Source: JBBDMW01 sp040878005 (GTDB lineage: Bacteria > Chloroflexota > Dehalococcoidia > Lucifugimonadales > Lucifugimonadaceae). Taken from it: DNA of 63,041 nt. Position numbers and translations under genes: made by a program. Shown one piece after another: positions 17,104 through 25,701 of this stretch (positions are counted from its first letter, which is position 1; every line of letters begins with the position of its first letter). The notes under the pieces are model-generated. The model saw nothing but the letters and a program-made list of their open reading frames with translations. It had not been told where the DNA came from and ran no database searches. The stretch is from NCBI GenBank assembly GCA_040878005.1, contig JBBDMW010000049.1, forward strand, positions 1 through 63,041, written 5' to 3'.

Positions 17104-17700
17104 ATGCCACAACAAAATTTGAAGCCGAAACCCGACGATGCACCGGACTCTGTGCCGGTTGCTGCCGATGCCTTGCTGACAGAAGAGCAGCAGCGCAGAA
17201 GGTCTTTCCTCAAGAAGGCAGCCGGAGCAGGCGCAATCGCCGCCGCACTCTACGTTGTGCCGTCGGTGGCATCCATAAAGCCACAGGCTGCTTATGCGCA
17301 GGCCAGCCCGACACCGACATCTACACCGCCGACCACCGGCACGGAAGGTTGCTCGCCCGGATTCTGGTTTGCCGCACCTCCGGCCGACCAGGAGTGGGTT
17401 CATACCGGCTACTCCAAGACAAACTCGTTCCACACCGTGTTTGGCCTGACCCCCGCTCAGACGGGGCTCTCGGCTGGTATCGAGCTGGATGAACTCCATC
17501 CGCCGACTGATACTCTGGCGATGCATGCCACGGCAGCCCTCCTGAACGCCAGCCACCCGAGCGTGGATTACCCATGGACGGCGACACAGGTGATTGATGC
17601 TACCCGGGATGCATACATCAGTGGGACGGCCCAGGATAAGGAAGACCTGAAAGACGACTTTGACACTTGGAACAACTACGGCAGCGATCTTTGTGACTGA
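17104..17700 (+). CDS. Tat-exported CSPGFW-domain protein
   Basis: A 198-residue paralogue of the gene at 16047. Twin-arginine signal RRRSFLKKAAGAGAIAAALY with cleavage after AYA, a Thr/Pro linker, then a domain starting EGCSPGFWF and containing HATAALLNASHPSVDYP, ending DLCD at the stop. The two Cys (GCSPG and LCD) are kept in both paralogues and could form a disulphide. Tat export implies folding before export or a cofactor. ATG at 17104 is chosen because the upstream extension of the frame is not protein-like and the start matches its paralogue. Confidence 0.8.
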   Translation: MPQQNLKPKPDDAPDSVPVAADALLTEEQQRRRSFLKKAAGAGAIAAALYVVPSVASIKPQAAYAQASPTPTSTPPTTGTEGCSPGFWFAAPPADQEWVHTGYSKTNSFHTVFGLTPAQTGLSAGIELDELHPPTDTLAMHATAALLNASHPSVDYPWTATQVIDATRDAYISGTAQDKEDLKDDFDTWNNYGSDLCD

Positions 17701-17726
17701 GGCGGCCAAGCCTCTTTAGATACAGC

Positions 17727-17789
17727 CCAACAGAAAAGCGGGGGGGNNNNNNNNNNATGCCGGCAATCGGCATGGCGCTTTTCTGTTGG
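17727..17789. terminator. Long hairpin terminator that contains the assembly gap
   Basis: CCAACAGAAAAGCG (17727-17740) is the exact reverse complement of 17776-17789, a 14-bp stem between the convergent genes ending at 17700 (plus) and 17820 (minus). The stem gives TTTT on one side and AAAA on the other, so it can serve both directions. The loop holds GGGGGG, then 10 N (17747-17756), then a small inner hairpin ATGCCG-GCAAT-CGGCAT. The N run is a scaffolding gap of unknown true size. Confidence 0.8.
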
Positions 17790-17819
17790 ATTCCTGTTGC
17801 TCCCGGGAGTTACCGGCGC

Positions 17820-20786
17820 TTATTCATACCTCAACGCCTCCGCAGGATAGATGCGGGATGCCTGCCTTGCCGGCAGGAATGTGGTCAGCAGGGCGGCACC
17901 GTAAGCCACCACCACCACGAGGATGATGTTCGTCCAGGGGACAATCAGCCTCGCTCCTTCCACCTCACGTGATATCTCGTTCACTATCTGCGGCGCAAGT
18001 CCGGCTCCAAGCGCTATGCCCAACCCAATGCCGACCAGGGCGATGAATGATGACTCGATCAGGAAGGATAGCTGCACCATGCCCTTTTGGAAGCCCAGCG
18101 CCCTCATCATGCCGATCTGCTGCCGCCGCTCAACCACAGACCGGGCGGCGATCACACCAAGCGCCGCTATGCCCACCACCAGGCCCAGGGCCATGAAACC
18201 CTGAAGCAGGTTATTCAGCATCAGGCTGGTGGCCGCGTTGCTGCGGATTTCTTCCTCCAACACCGCTGTTTGCATGCCGTTGGCAAGGAACCGCGTCTCC
18301 AGGGCCTGCGCTGCGGCCTCCGCATCTACTCCTGGCACAGTACGGAACATGAACGACAATGGCGGCATGGGTGAGTCTACGAAGGAATCGACAGTTGCCT
18401 GCGAAGCCATTACCGGTGCCCCGTAAAAGGCGAGTTCCTCCGTCACGCCAATCACGCGTAGCCGACGCTCCGTTCCCGACAACGGGTCCTGGGCCACCAC
18501 ATGTACCTCAGGCAGTGGATCACTCCTGAAGAAGCCCTCGAGCTGGAATTCAGGTGGGACATCTCCAAAGTCGAAGTCGGTCCTGGACGGTACCAGGTAA
18601 TTCGCCACCACAACGGTGTCCGGCTCATTGTGCAGCGCCTGCCACACTTCCTCATCGGAGGTGTATTCCTCTGCCATCGTCACGAACCCGTAGGTGACGG
18701 CTTCTGTATACCCGGCATCAACGCCGCGTATTACAAAGTCGACCGGCTCATTGCCGGTACCGTCCTGGACCAGGTTGACAGGGTTGTTGCTGAGCGCTGC
18801 TATCGCCACGAAGTCTTCCAGGCTGACGCCATCGGGCTTCTGGAGGGCTGCCCGGATGTCCTCGATGGGGTTCAGGTAGGAAGCGCTGCCGGATACATCG
18901 AACCCGCCCGACAGGCGTTCCGTGTCTTCAAACACCCCGGCAATGGCGTGGATGATGAACGCCATTACCATCAAAGTGAACACGACCAGAGAGAACATGG
19001 CGACAGTCACGCCAGTTCGGAACCGGTTCTGCATGGGGTGGGACACGGCTATTTTCAGGACCGGCGTGAGCCCGCGCACTCGCCCAAAGACGAGAATGAT
19101 GGCCTTGAGCAGGAGGTCGGAGTTGTACATCACGGCCCACACGCCGCCCAGCACTATCATTATCCCGGACAGGAAGAACAGCTCAATGCCCTGTTGCATT
19201 TCCCCTGTGATCGGCTCCATCACGTCCGCCGGCGTAAGCCACCATGCCACCAGGGCCACGCCGGCGATGGTGTACGCCAGTCGCTCGTTCAGGCCGAAGC
19301 GAAGTAGGAGCAGCGGCACGCCGATTATCACCAGGGACGTCCCCAGCATGTAGAGGCCTGCCTGCTCTTCCTGCAGGCCGACGAACGCCAGGAACGCACC
19401 CAGGACCGGAAGCAGGACCGCCAGGATTAACCCTCTCAAATTCCTGCGCCCGCCGCTGCGCGGTTCTGGAATGTCCCGGACGGCACGCACGATGTTCAGT
19501 CGGCTCACCCGCCAGGAAGAGATCAGCACAACAATGAATGTGACCGCCATGCCCAGCGTGTAGGCGATTACCAGGGTCCGCCAGTTGAATGTGTACGCAA
19601 GCTCAAACTCCAACTCCTGGAACGCCACCGCCATTATGCTGACCATGCCCCAGCCCACGGCGACGCCAAGCACACTGCCGACGGCCGCCGCAATGAGAGC
19701 GTATAGAGCGCCTTCGAAGGCGAACAGGCGCACCACGTGACCCCGCTGCATGCCTATGGCGCGGGCTATACCCAGCTCACGCTTTCGCTCGGCGGCCAAC
19801 ATGACGAAGATCAGGAATATGAGCAGGATTCCGGTCGCGATGGAGAACTGAGCGAACACCAGGAAGATGGTCGCGAAGCTTGACCCCACCGCGTCTGCCT
19901 CATTGAGAGCGTCCTGTTTCAGGGGCCTGACCTCCAGGTCTGTGCCCTGGAGCGCTGGCTCAATGGCCGCGGTGACCGTATCGGTGTGATCAGCGCCTTC
20001 GAGTGGCCCACCCGCGTTCGAGATGATTACCGACGTTACCTGGCCTTCAGCACCGGTCAGTTCCTGCAGCATAGCCAGGGGCAGCACCATTGAGTTTGGT
20101 CCGGCGGGGTTGCCGCCGCTCTCATAAACCCCGGCGACAGTTAACTGTGTCGGCTGTGCACCAAAGAACGTGCTGACTTCGCTGCCAGTTGTTGCTCCGG
20201 TTTCCTCAGCGGTTGCTGCGCTGATGAGCACTTCGCCTGGCCCGAGGTTGGACAAGGGCAGGGCGTTGCCGTCTGCATCCACCAGGTCATCAAACCCCTC
20301 CATGTGAAAAGGGTTCATGCCCAACACATTCACTACTGGATCGCTCAGGAGCGTCGCAGGATTCAGGACAGGGGCCTGCGCAGTCAGCAGCGGCGCGACG
20401 CCGTCTACTTCCGGTACGCCTGCCAGCGCCAGCTGGACGGTGATGAATGTATCCTCATCGAACCGGGCACGCCGGCCGGTCGAATCAGTTGTTTCTGACT
20501 GCACCGACATGTCCACCCGTCCCAGGTTCGTTAAAGCGTCCATGCGGATGGAGTTTGTAACCGTGTCCCCGGTGGCGAACGATGCTGAGAACAGCAGGGT
20601 GGCGAGCATGAGGCCCATGACGATGAGCATGGTCTGCGCCCGCCGCCGCGGAACGTTTCGTGCCCCCATCCTGAACACGACCCTGTTGCGTAGGGCCAGT
20701 ACGCTCATGACCAAGACGCCTATACCAAACACGATGATCAAGGCGATCATCAGGTCATTCAGGGGCAGTCCGAAGAGCTTTTCCAT
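17820..20786 (-). CDS. ABC transporter permease, double FtsX domain
   Basis: A 988-residue membrane protein with an N-terminal helix pair, a periplasmic MacB-like domain (about 70-290), an FtsX helix block (about 300-440) containing ERKRELGIARAIG, further central helices (about 450-640), a second extracytoplasmic domain and a final FtsX block (about 855-985) with ERRQQIGMMRALG. This is the architecture of large LolC/MacB-type permeases that move lipoproteins, lipids or drugs away from the membrane. Its ATPase is encoded 86 bases upstream and a TetR regulator beyond that. Substrate unknown. Confidence 0.85.
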   Translation of the reverse strand: MEKLFGLPLNDLMIALIIVFGIGVLVMSVLALRNRVVFRMGARNVPRRRAQTMLIVMGLMLATLLFSASFATGDTVTNSIRMDALTNLGRVDMSVQSETTDSTGRRARFDEDTFITVQLALAGVPEVDGVAPLLTAQAPVLNPATLLSDPVVNVLGMNPFHMEGFDDLVDADGNALPLSNLGPGEVLISAATAEETGATTGSEVSTFFGAQPTQLTVAGVYESGGNPAGPNSMVLPLAMLQELTGAEGQVTSVIISNAGGPLEGADHTDTVTAAIEPALQGTDLEVRPLKQDALNEADAVGSSFATIFLVFAQFSIATGILLIFLIFVMLAAERKRELGIARAIGMQRGHVVRLFAFEGALYALIAAAVGSVLGVAVGWGMVSIMAVAFQELEFELAYTFNWRTLVIAYTLGMAVTFIVVLISSWRVSRLNIVRAVRDIPEPRSGGRRNLRGLILAVLLPVLGAFLAFVGLQEEQAGLYMLGTSLVIIGVPLLLLRFGLNERLAYTIAGVALVAWWLTPADVMEPITGEMQQGIELFFLSGIMIVLGGVWAVMYNSDLLLKAIILVFGRVRGLTPVLKIAVSHPMQNRFRTGVTVAMFSLVVFTLMVMAFIIHAIAGVFEDTERLSGGFDVSGSASYLNPIEDIRAALQKPDGVSLEDFVAIAALSNNPVNLVQDGTGNEPVDFVIRGVDAGYTEAVTYGFVTMAEEYTSDEEVWQALHNEPDTVVVANYLVPSRTDFDFGDVPPEFQLEGFFRSDPLPEVHVVAQDPLSGTERRLRVIGVTEELAFYGAPVMASQATVDSFVDSPMPPLSFMFRTVPGVDAEAAAQALETRFLANGMQTAVLEEEIRSNAATSLMLNNLLQGFMALGLVVGIAALGVIAARSVVERRQQIGMMRALGFQKGMVQLSFLIESSFIALVGIGLGIALGAGLAPQIVNEISREVEGARLIVPWTNIILVVVVAYGAALLTTFLPARQASRIYPAEALRYE

Positions 20787-20872
20787 GGTTTTATGCTCAG
20801 ATTCTCAGGTTGCTGAGGCACTGCTGAAATAGAGGCGACGCCTGACTTGGCAGGCCAAACAGGTAGGCTTGG

Positions 20873-21637
20873 TTACGATTCGCTGTGGTTGGGCTCATCG
20901 GACTCAATGAGTCCGTCCCTCATCATCACCAGCCTGTCGCCCCGGCGTGCAACACCCGGATCATGGGTGACGATCACAAACGTCTGCCTGTGCTCTTTGT
21001 TGAACCTGCACAGGAGGTCCATGATGTCGCGCGAAGTCTCACTGTCCAGGCTGCCTGTCGGCTCGTCGGCCCAGACGATGGCCGGCCTGTTTACCAGTGC
21101 CCGGGCAATGGTCACGCGTTGCTGCTGTCCTCCAGATAGTTCGGCGGGCCTCTTCACCGCATGGCCATCCAGCCCCACCAGTTCCAGTGCCTCCAGCGCC
21201 CGGCGTCGGGCCTCGCCCATCTTGACACCGGCCACCAGCAGAGGCAGTTCAACGTTTTCGACGGTGCTGAGGACTGGCAGCAGGTTGAACGCCTGGAAAA
21301 CAAATCCCATCTTCTCCGCGCGGTACCGCGTGCGCCTGCGGTCAGACATCGTGTTCACAGTCGCCGAATCTATGATGACCTGCCCGTCGCTGATGTCGTC
21401 CAGCCCGGACAGGACGTTGAGGAGGGTGGTTTTGCCACAGCCAGATGGCCCCATGATGGAGACCATCTCGCCACGGTTGATGGCCAGGTCAACACCACGG
21501 AGCGCCGGGACGCGGAGGTCACCGGTTTCGTAGATCTTTTGTACCTGGATAGCCTGGATGATGGGGCCTTCCCCGGCCGGGGAAGGCCCGTCTGGCGACT
21601 CCGTCGGCTTGTTCTTGCTTGTTGCCGTTGCTGTCAC
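20873..21637 (-). CDS. ABC transporter ATP-binding protein (LolD/MacB type)
   Basis: A 254-residue ATPase with Walker A GPSGCGKTTLLN, Q-loop VFQAFNLLP, signature LSGGQQQRV, Walker B IVWADEPTGSLD and the switch His in VTHD. The DEPTGSLD box is typical of the LolD/MacB subfamily that pairs with FtsX-type permeases. It has an N-terminal extension of about 25 polar residues. It sits between the TetR gene and the permease on the same strand and powers that permease. Confidence 0.9.
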   Translation of the reverse strand: MTATATSKNKPTESPDGPSPAGEGPIIQAIQVQKIYETGDLRVPALRGVDLAINRGEMVSIMGPSGCGKTTLLNVLSGLDDISDGQVIIDSATVNTMSDRRRTRYRAEKMGFVFQAFNLLPVLSTVENVELPLLVAGVKMGEARRRALEALELVGLDGHAVKRPAELSGGQQQRVTIARALVNRPAIVWADEPTGSLDSETSRDIMDLLCRFNKEHRQTFVIVTHDPGVARRGDRLVMMRDGLIESDEPNHSES

Positions 21638-21679
21638 TGTGTGCGCTCCTCAACGCGGCTGGGTATAGCCTGCGTCGTG

Positions 21680-22288
21680 TCATGCAGTGCTGACTTGTCC
21701 GGACAGGTCCATGGCCTTCATGGCCTGCAGGTATTTATGTACGTCAACGTCCGGGTCCAACCCTCTTTGCAGCATTAGCCCCTGGAACAGGGCGATCATC
21801 ACACGCGCCACAGCTTCAGCATCCAGGTTGGCGCTAATGCTGCCGGTGCTTTGTGCCTGGCGGATGATCTCTGTGAAAGCACCTTTTACGCCGGACATGC
21901 GACGTTGGAGAAGCTGCATGATGCGTGGGTTGCGGAGGGCCTCAGCCCACAGTTGAATGTTCACCCGGATATTCGTGTCGGCGTCAGGTGCATCAAATAT
22001 GGCGAAGAAGTCCTCCGCCAATTGCTCCAGGGTTTGCTCCGGATCCTGCCGCGCCATTGCGGCTGCGATCAGTGCTTCATTCCGGCGCCGGCCTTCTTCG
22101 GTCATGGCCTCGATGATCTCGTCTTTGCCCTGGAAGTACCGATATACGGCGCCGGGACTTAGCCCCGCCTCCCTGCATATGGCCTGCATGCTCGTTCGAT
22201 GGAATCCATCACGGGAGAAGCACTTGGTGGCTGCCGCAAGTATCTCGTTCCGCCGGGCTTCCAGGTACTCTTCACTAACCTTGGGCAA
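21680..22288 (-). CDS. TetR-family transcriptional repressor
   Basis: A 202-residue regulator. The N-terminal helix-turn-helix lies at about 14-60 (AATKCFSRDGFHRTS, ICREAGLSPGAVYRYF), followed by an all-helical ligand domain. It is the first gene of a set with the ABC ATPase and permease, and a 42-bp palindrome lies just before its start codon. The likely circuit is autorepression with co-regulation of the exporter, relieved by a ligand that the exporter removes. Confidence 0.88.
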   Translation of the reverse strand: MPKVSEEYLEARRNEILAAATKCFSRDGFHRTSMQAICREAGLSPGAVYRYFQGKDEIIEAMTEEGRRRNEALIAAAMARQDPEQTLEQLAEDFFAIFDAPDADTNIRVNIQLWAEALRNPRIMQLLQRRMSGVKGAFTEIIRQAQSTGSISANLDAEAVARVMIALFQGLMLQRGLDPDVDVHKYLQAMKAMDLSGQVSTA

Positions 22289-22305
22289 ATGTGGTGCACC
22301 GCCTT

Positions 22306-22347
22306 GCCGTGATATAAAACGAACGCTCGTTCATTTTATATCACGGC
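22306..22347. promoter_or_regulatory. 42-bp near-perfect palindromic operator
   Basis: The half site GCCGTGATATAAAACGAACG is mirrored with two mismatches across 22306-22347, and the centre reads GAACGCTCGTTC. It begins 17 bases before the TetR start codon and includes AT-rich TATAAAA segments that could be the -10 box. The length and the GAACG...CGTTC core fit a TetR dimer site. Confidence 0.75.
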
Positions 22348-22431
22348 AACGAGCAACGCGCTAGAAGGTCGAGTGGGCTGTTTGCACAATGCCTGGTGCT
22401 ACACCACGGCGTCGTAGTCCGGCGGGCGTGA

Positions 22432-24822
22432 TTACAGCTTGAAGTCTTTGCCTTCACCTGGAGCCAGCTCGAACTCTTCGTTCCTGAACCCCATGTTGAT
22501 GGCGCTGGATGTGCCGGGGCGTGAGCTGATTTTCAAAGACTCCTGGTCTACCTGGATCGTGAGCCAGTGGCCCCTGTAGCGGATATCGAACGACAGTTGC
22601 TTCAGGTCAACTGGCAGGCACGGATTTATCCAGAGCCTGTCGCCACGTGCGTCGATGCCCGTGTAGCAGCGTTGCAGGATGTCCACGGTGCCTGCCATCG
22701 CACCCAGGTGGATTCCTTCCTGCGTGGTGCCGCCCTGGATGTCAGAGATATCGCTCTCGAGCGCTTCTTTGAAAAGTTCCCATGAGCGGCCGCGCTGTGA
22801 CCGGGACAGGACCCATGAGTGAACCACGCGGCTCAGGGTTGAGCCATGAGATGTGCGTGCGAGGTAATACTCGACGTTCCTGGGGATCGTTTCGTACTCA
22901 AATGGATAGTTGAGCCGGGCGAAGACCTCTCGCAGTTCATCCGCGGATAACAGGTAGAAGAGCATTAGCACGTCTGCCTGCTTCGAAGCCTTGTAGCGGT
23001 TCGGAGTGTCTCCTTCTGCCTCCAGGATGCGGTCGAGGCGCTGGATATTTCCGTACTTCCGGCGATAGGCATGCCAGTCGAACTCTTCCAGTTGATCGTA
23101 GCCTTCAAACTGGCTGATGATGCCGTCGTCGTTGATTACAACCCGCAGCTTGCGGCTGACATCGTCCCACCTGTCCAGCTCGGACCTCTTAAGGCCGAGC
23201 CTGTCTCTCAGTGCCTCGCTCTGCCATTCAGGAATGATCTCCAGGATATCCATCGCTCTGCACAACACCCAGGACGCCATGACGTTCGTGTAGGAGTTGT
23301 TGTCCAGCCCATGCTCATCTTTGCCTGGATAGGCGTCGTGGAATTCATCGGGACCCATCACCCCGCAGATCTCATACCGGTCCAGCGACCGGTTATAGGT
23401 GGCAATGCTGGACCAGAAGCGGGCAATCTCCAGGATCAGTTCCGCACCGTAGCTCGACAGGAACTCAATGTCGCCGGTGACCTGGTAGTAGTGCCAGACG
23501 TTGAACACAAGGGCTATGCCAATGTGACGTTGAACATAGGAGTGATCTCTTATCCAGTGCCCGGAGAGCGGGTTGATGCGGAGGTCGTCAGTTTCCTCGC
23601 GGCCGTTGCTTCCGCTCTGCCAGGGGAACATGGCCCCTTCGTACCCGGCATGTTTCGCTGCCCACTGCGCCTCCGGCAGCCGCCGGTACCTGTACAGCAG
23701 GATGGAGCGCGTGATTTCCGGAAACCGGAAATTCAGGAACGGGCATATAAAAATCTCGTCCCAGAAGATATGACCCCTGTAACCCTCACCGTGCAGCCCG
23801 CGCGCCGGAACGCTGACATCTAATCCAACCGTGTTTTCTGACGTCGTCTGCAGCAGGTGAAAAACATGAAGGTTGAGCACCAGCGCGGATCGCTCGTTGT
23901 CCTGCATGTCCAGCCTGCAGCGCCGCCAGAGGTGGTCCCACGCCAGGACGTGCTGCTCGAGAAGCTGGTCGAAAGCATCGGCGCGTTCCACCCTCTGGCA
24001 TGCTTCGAGCCCAGGTTCGGAGACGGCGTGATCCTTTGAATTGAAGACGGCTGCAACTTTCTCCACGGTGACAGGTGCGTCCGGCGCCAGGTCGATTGAG
24101 AACTCCTGCGCTATGTAGCCCGGTTCCCGGATCAAACGCCTTTCAACGTCCCGTGGCTCCCCGTTGATAAACAACCGGGTTCTTGCAGCCTCAGCAATGC
24201 GAATATGCGAATGGCTCGTCTCTACCTGTAAGTAAATTGAATAGTCATCTGCGGCCGCTTCCTCAACTGGAGCCAGGTGGTTGTTGTCCAGTGGCAGGTA
24301 GCGCTTGACGTTTGTGTTCTCCACCCGGCCATCAAGGGCGGACCGCACGATAAGCCGACCGGACCAGTTCTCTGCGACGAAAGTGGTTTCAAGGGCGGCG
24401 ATATGTGGGTCCGCCATGCTGACGAACCGGCGTTGAACAACCCTTGTGTGCCTTCCCCTGGCATCACGGAAACGGACAAGTCTCGTCAGCACCCCCTGCC
24501 GGAGGTTCAGCTCCTGCCTGTATTCGAGAAGTTCAAACGCCTGTGGGTCAAACCACGGTTCGTCTGCTGTCCGGAATTCAAGTGGCAGCCAGTTTGGCGC
24601 GTTGACCAGGCTTTCTTTCTCTACTACGTGGCCCGGAATCTTTGATTTCAACCGGTTGTAGCACCCTGCGATGTATGTTCCGGGGTAGTGGACGTCACCG
24701 GCGCGCGATTCGGCTGCTGCGCCTCTCGTGGCGAAGTACCCATTGCCGAGCGTGCACAGCGCCTCTCGCAAGGGTTCTTGTTTCGGGTCGAAACCCTGGT
24801 ATTCCAGCGACCAATCGCTCAT
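22432..24822 (-). CDS. Glycoside hydrolase family 65 disaccharide phosphorylase
   Basis: A 796-residue enzyme of the trehalose/maltose/kojibiose phosphorylase family: an N-terminal beta-sandwich (about 1-260), a linker, an (alpha/alpha)6 barrel with FWDEIFICPF and the catalytic acid in GVMGPDEFHD, a phosphate-loop segment TSHGSTLSRVVH, and a C-terminal beta domain. It splits an alpha-linked glucose disaccharide with phosphate, inverting, to give beta-glucose 1-phosphate; which disaccharide cannot be read. Start MSDWSLEY (24822) has AAGGA upstream; a further 24 in-frame codons are unlikely. It lies 68 bases after the beta-phosphoglucomutase gene, its usual partner. Confidence 0.88.
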   Translation of the reverse strand: MSDWSLEYQGFDPKQEPLREALCTLGNGYFATRGAAAESRAGDVHYPGTYIAGCYNRLKSKIPGHVVEKESLVNAPNWLPLEFRTADEPWFDPQAFELLEYRQELNLRQGVLTRLVRFRDARGRHTRVVQRRFVSMADPHIAALETTFVAENWSGRLIVRSALDGRVENTNVKRYLPLDNNHLAPVEEAAADDYSIYLQVETSHSHIRIAEAARTRLFINGEPRDVERRLIREPGYIAQEFSIDLAPDAPVTVEKVAAVFNSKDHAVSEPGLEACQRVERADAFDQLLEQHVLAWDHLWRRCRLDMQDNERSALVLNLHVFHLLQTTSENTVGLDVSVPARGLHGEGYRGHIFWDEIFICPFLNFRFPEITRSILLYRYRRLPEAQWAAKHAGYEGAMFPWQSGSNGREETDDLRINPLSGHWIRDHSYVQRHIGIALVFNVWHYYQVTGDIEFLSSYGAELILEIARFWSSIATYNRSLDRYEICGVMGPDEFHDAYPGKDEHGLDNNSYTNVMASWVLCRAMDILEIIPEWQSEALRDRLGLKRSELDRWDDVSRKLRVVINDDGIISQFEGYDQLEEFDWHAYRRKYGNIQRLDRILEAEGDTPNRYKASKQADVLMLFYLLSADELREVFARLNYPFEYETIPRNVEYYLARTSHGSTLSRVVHSWVLSRSQRGRSWELFKEALESDISDIQGGTTQEGIHLGAMAGTVDILQRCYTGIDARGDRLWINPCLPVDLKQLSFDIRYRGHWLTIQVDQESLKISSRPGTSSAINMGFRNEEFELAPGEGKDFKL

Positions 24823-24890
24823 AGGTTTGTCCTTGCGGCAACGTAGATTCCATTTATGACCCGGGTAATGCAACCTGCTCCACCATGCAA

Positions 24891-25667
24891 TCAAGGCTGG
24901 CGGATGCGAAGCTCTGACAGGTCTTGGACCACGATGTCCGCACCGTGCTCCCTCAGGGCATCCGCCTGGCCGACCCGGTCGACTCCCACTACCAGTGCGA
25001 AGCTTCCCCTGCGCCCCGCCTCTACGCCGGAAAGCGCGTCCTCTATCACCGCCGAACGTGCGGGCTCGACGTGCAGTCTCCTTGCCGCCTCCAGGAAAAT
25101 TGCCGGGTCGGGCTTGCCTTCCAGCCCCAGTTCCCCAGCGTCTACTCCATCAACCCGCGTCTCAAAGAGGTGGTCGACGCCCGCTGTCTTTAGAACCTCT
25201 GCGCAGTTACGGCTGGAAGAGATCACTCCCCGGCGAATGCCGTTCTCGGCCAACATCACCAGAAAGCTCACCGTCGTTTCGTAAGACTTGGCCCCATCTT
25301 CTTTTAGCAGGTCCAGGAAGTACTGGTTTTTCTTGTTTCCCAGGCCATACACAGTTTCATCTTCAGGGCCGTCGCCTGGTTGACCACGAGGAATATCGAT
25401 GCCTCGGGACTCCAGGAAGCTCTCGATCCCGTCGTGGCGCGACTTGCCATCAACGTATTTCAGGTAGTCGTCGCCAGTAGAGAATGGCTCAAAAGGCGTT
25501 CCCGACCGTTCTGCGTGGCGGGTCAGGTACTCGTCGAATAGTCGCTTCCATGCTACTGCGTGGACTCGAGCTGTATCTGTGACGACGCCGTCCATGTCGA
25601 AGATCACCGCGTCCAGACTGTCCAGCGCGATCTCCGGCGACTCTTCCTTGTTTGGGTTTGGTGTCAT
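24891..25667 (-). CDS. pgmB: Beta-phosphoglucomutase (HAD superfamily)
   Basis: A 258-residue HAD protein. Motif I FDMDGVVTD holds the nucleophile Asp and the general acid/base Asp two residues on; motif II is GVISSS, Lys lies in EGKPDP and the acidic motif is VIEDALSGVEAG. The cap domain is inserted after motif I. It converts beta-glucose 1-phosphate to glucose 6-phosphate. ATG at 25667 follows AGGAGG. Its place between the P-type ATPase gene and the GH65 gene, with short gaps, supports one operon in which it uses the phosphorylase product. Confidence 0.85.
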   Translation of the reverse strand: MTPNPNKEESPEIALDSLDAVIFDMDGVVTDTARVHAVAWKRLFDEYLTRHAERSGTPFEPFSTGDDYLKYVDGKSRHDGIESFLESRGIDIPRGQPGDGPEDETVYGLGNKKNQYFLDLLKEDGAKSYETTVSFLVMLAENGIRRGVISSSRNCAEVLKTAGVDHLFETRVDGVDAGELGLEGKPDPAIFLEAARRLHVEPARSAVIEDALSGVEAGRRGSFALVVGVDRVGQADALREHGADIVVQDLSELRIRQP

Positions 25668-25701
25668 GCATCCTCCTGCCCGCGCTTGAACCGCTGAAAG
25701 G

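Noticed and set aside
18501..19307. Plus-strand gene within the ABC permease
   Set aside because: His/Gln-rich antisense shadow of a clear membrane protein.
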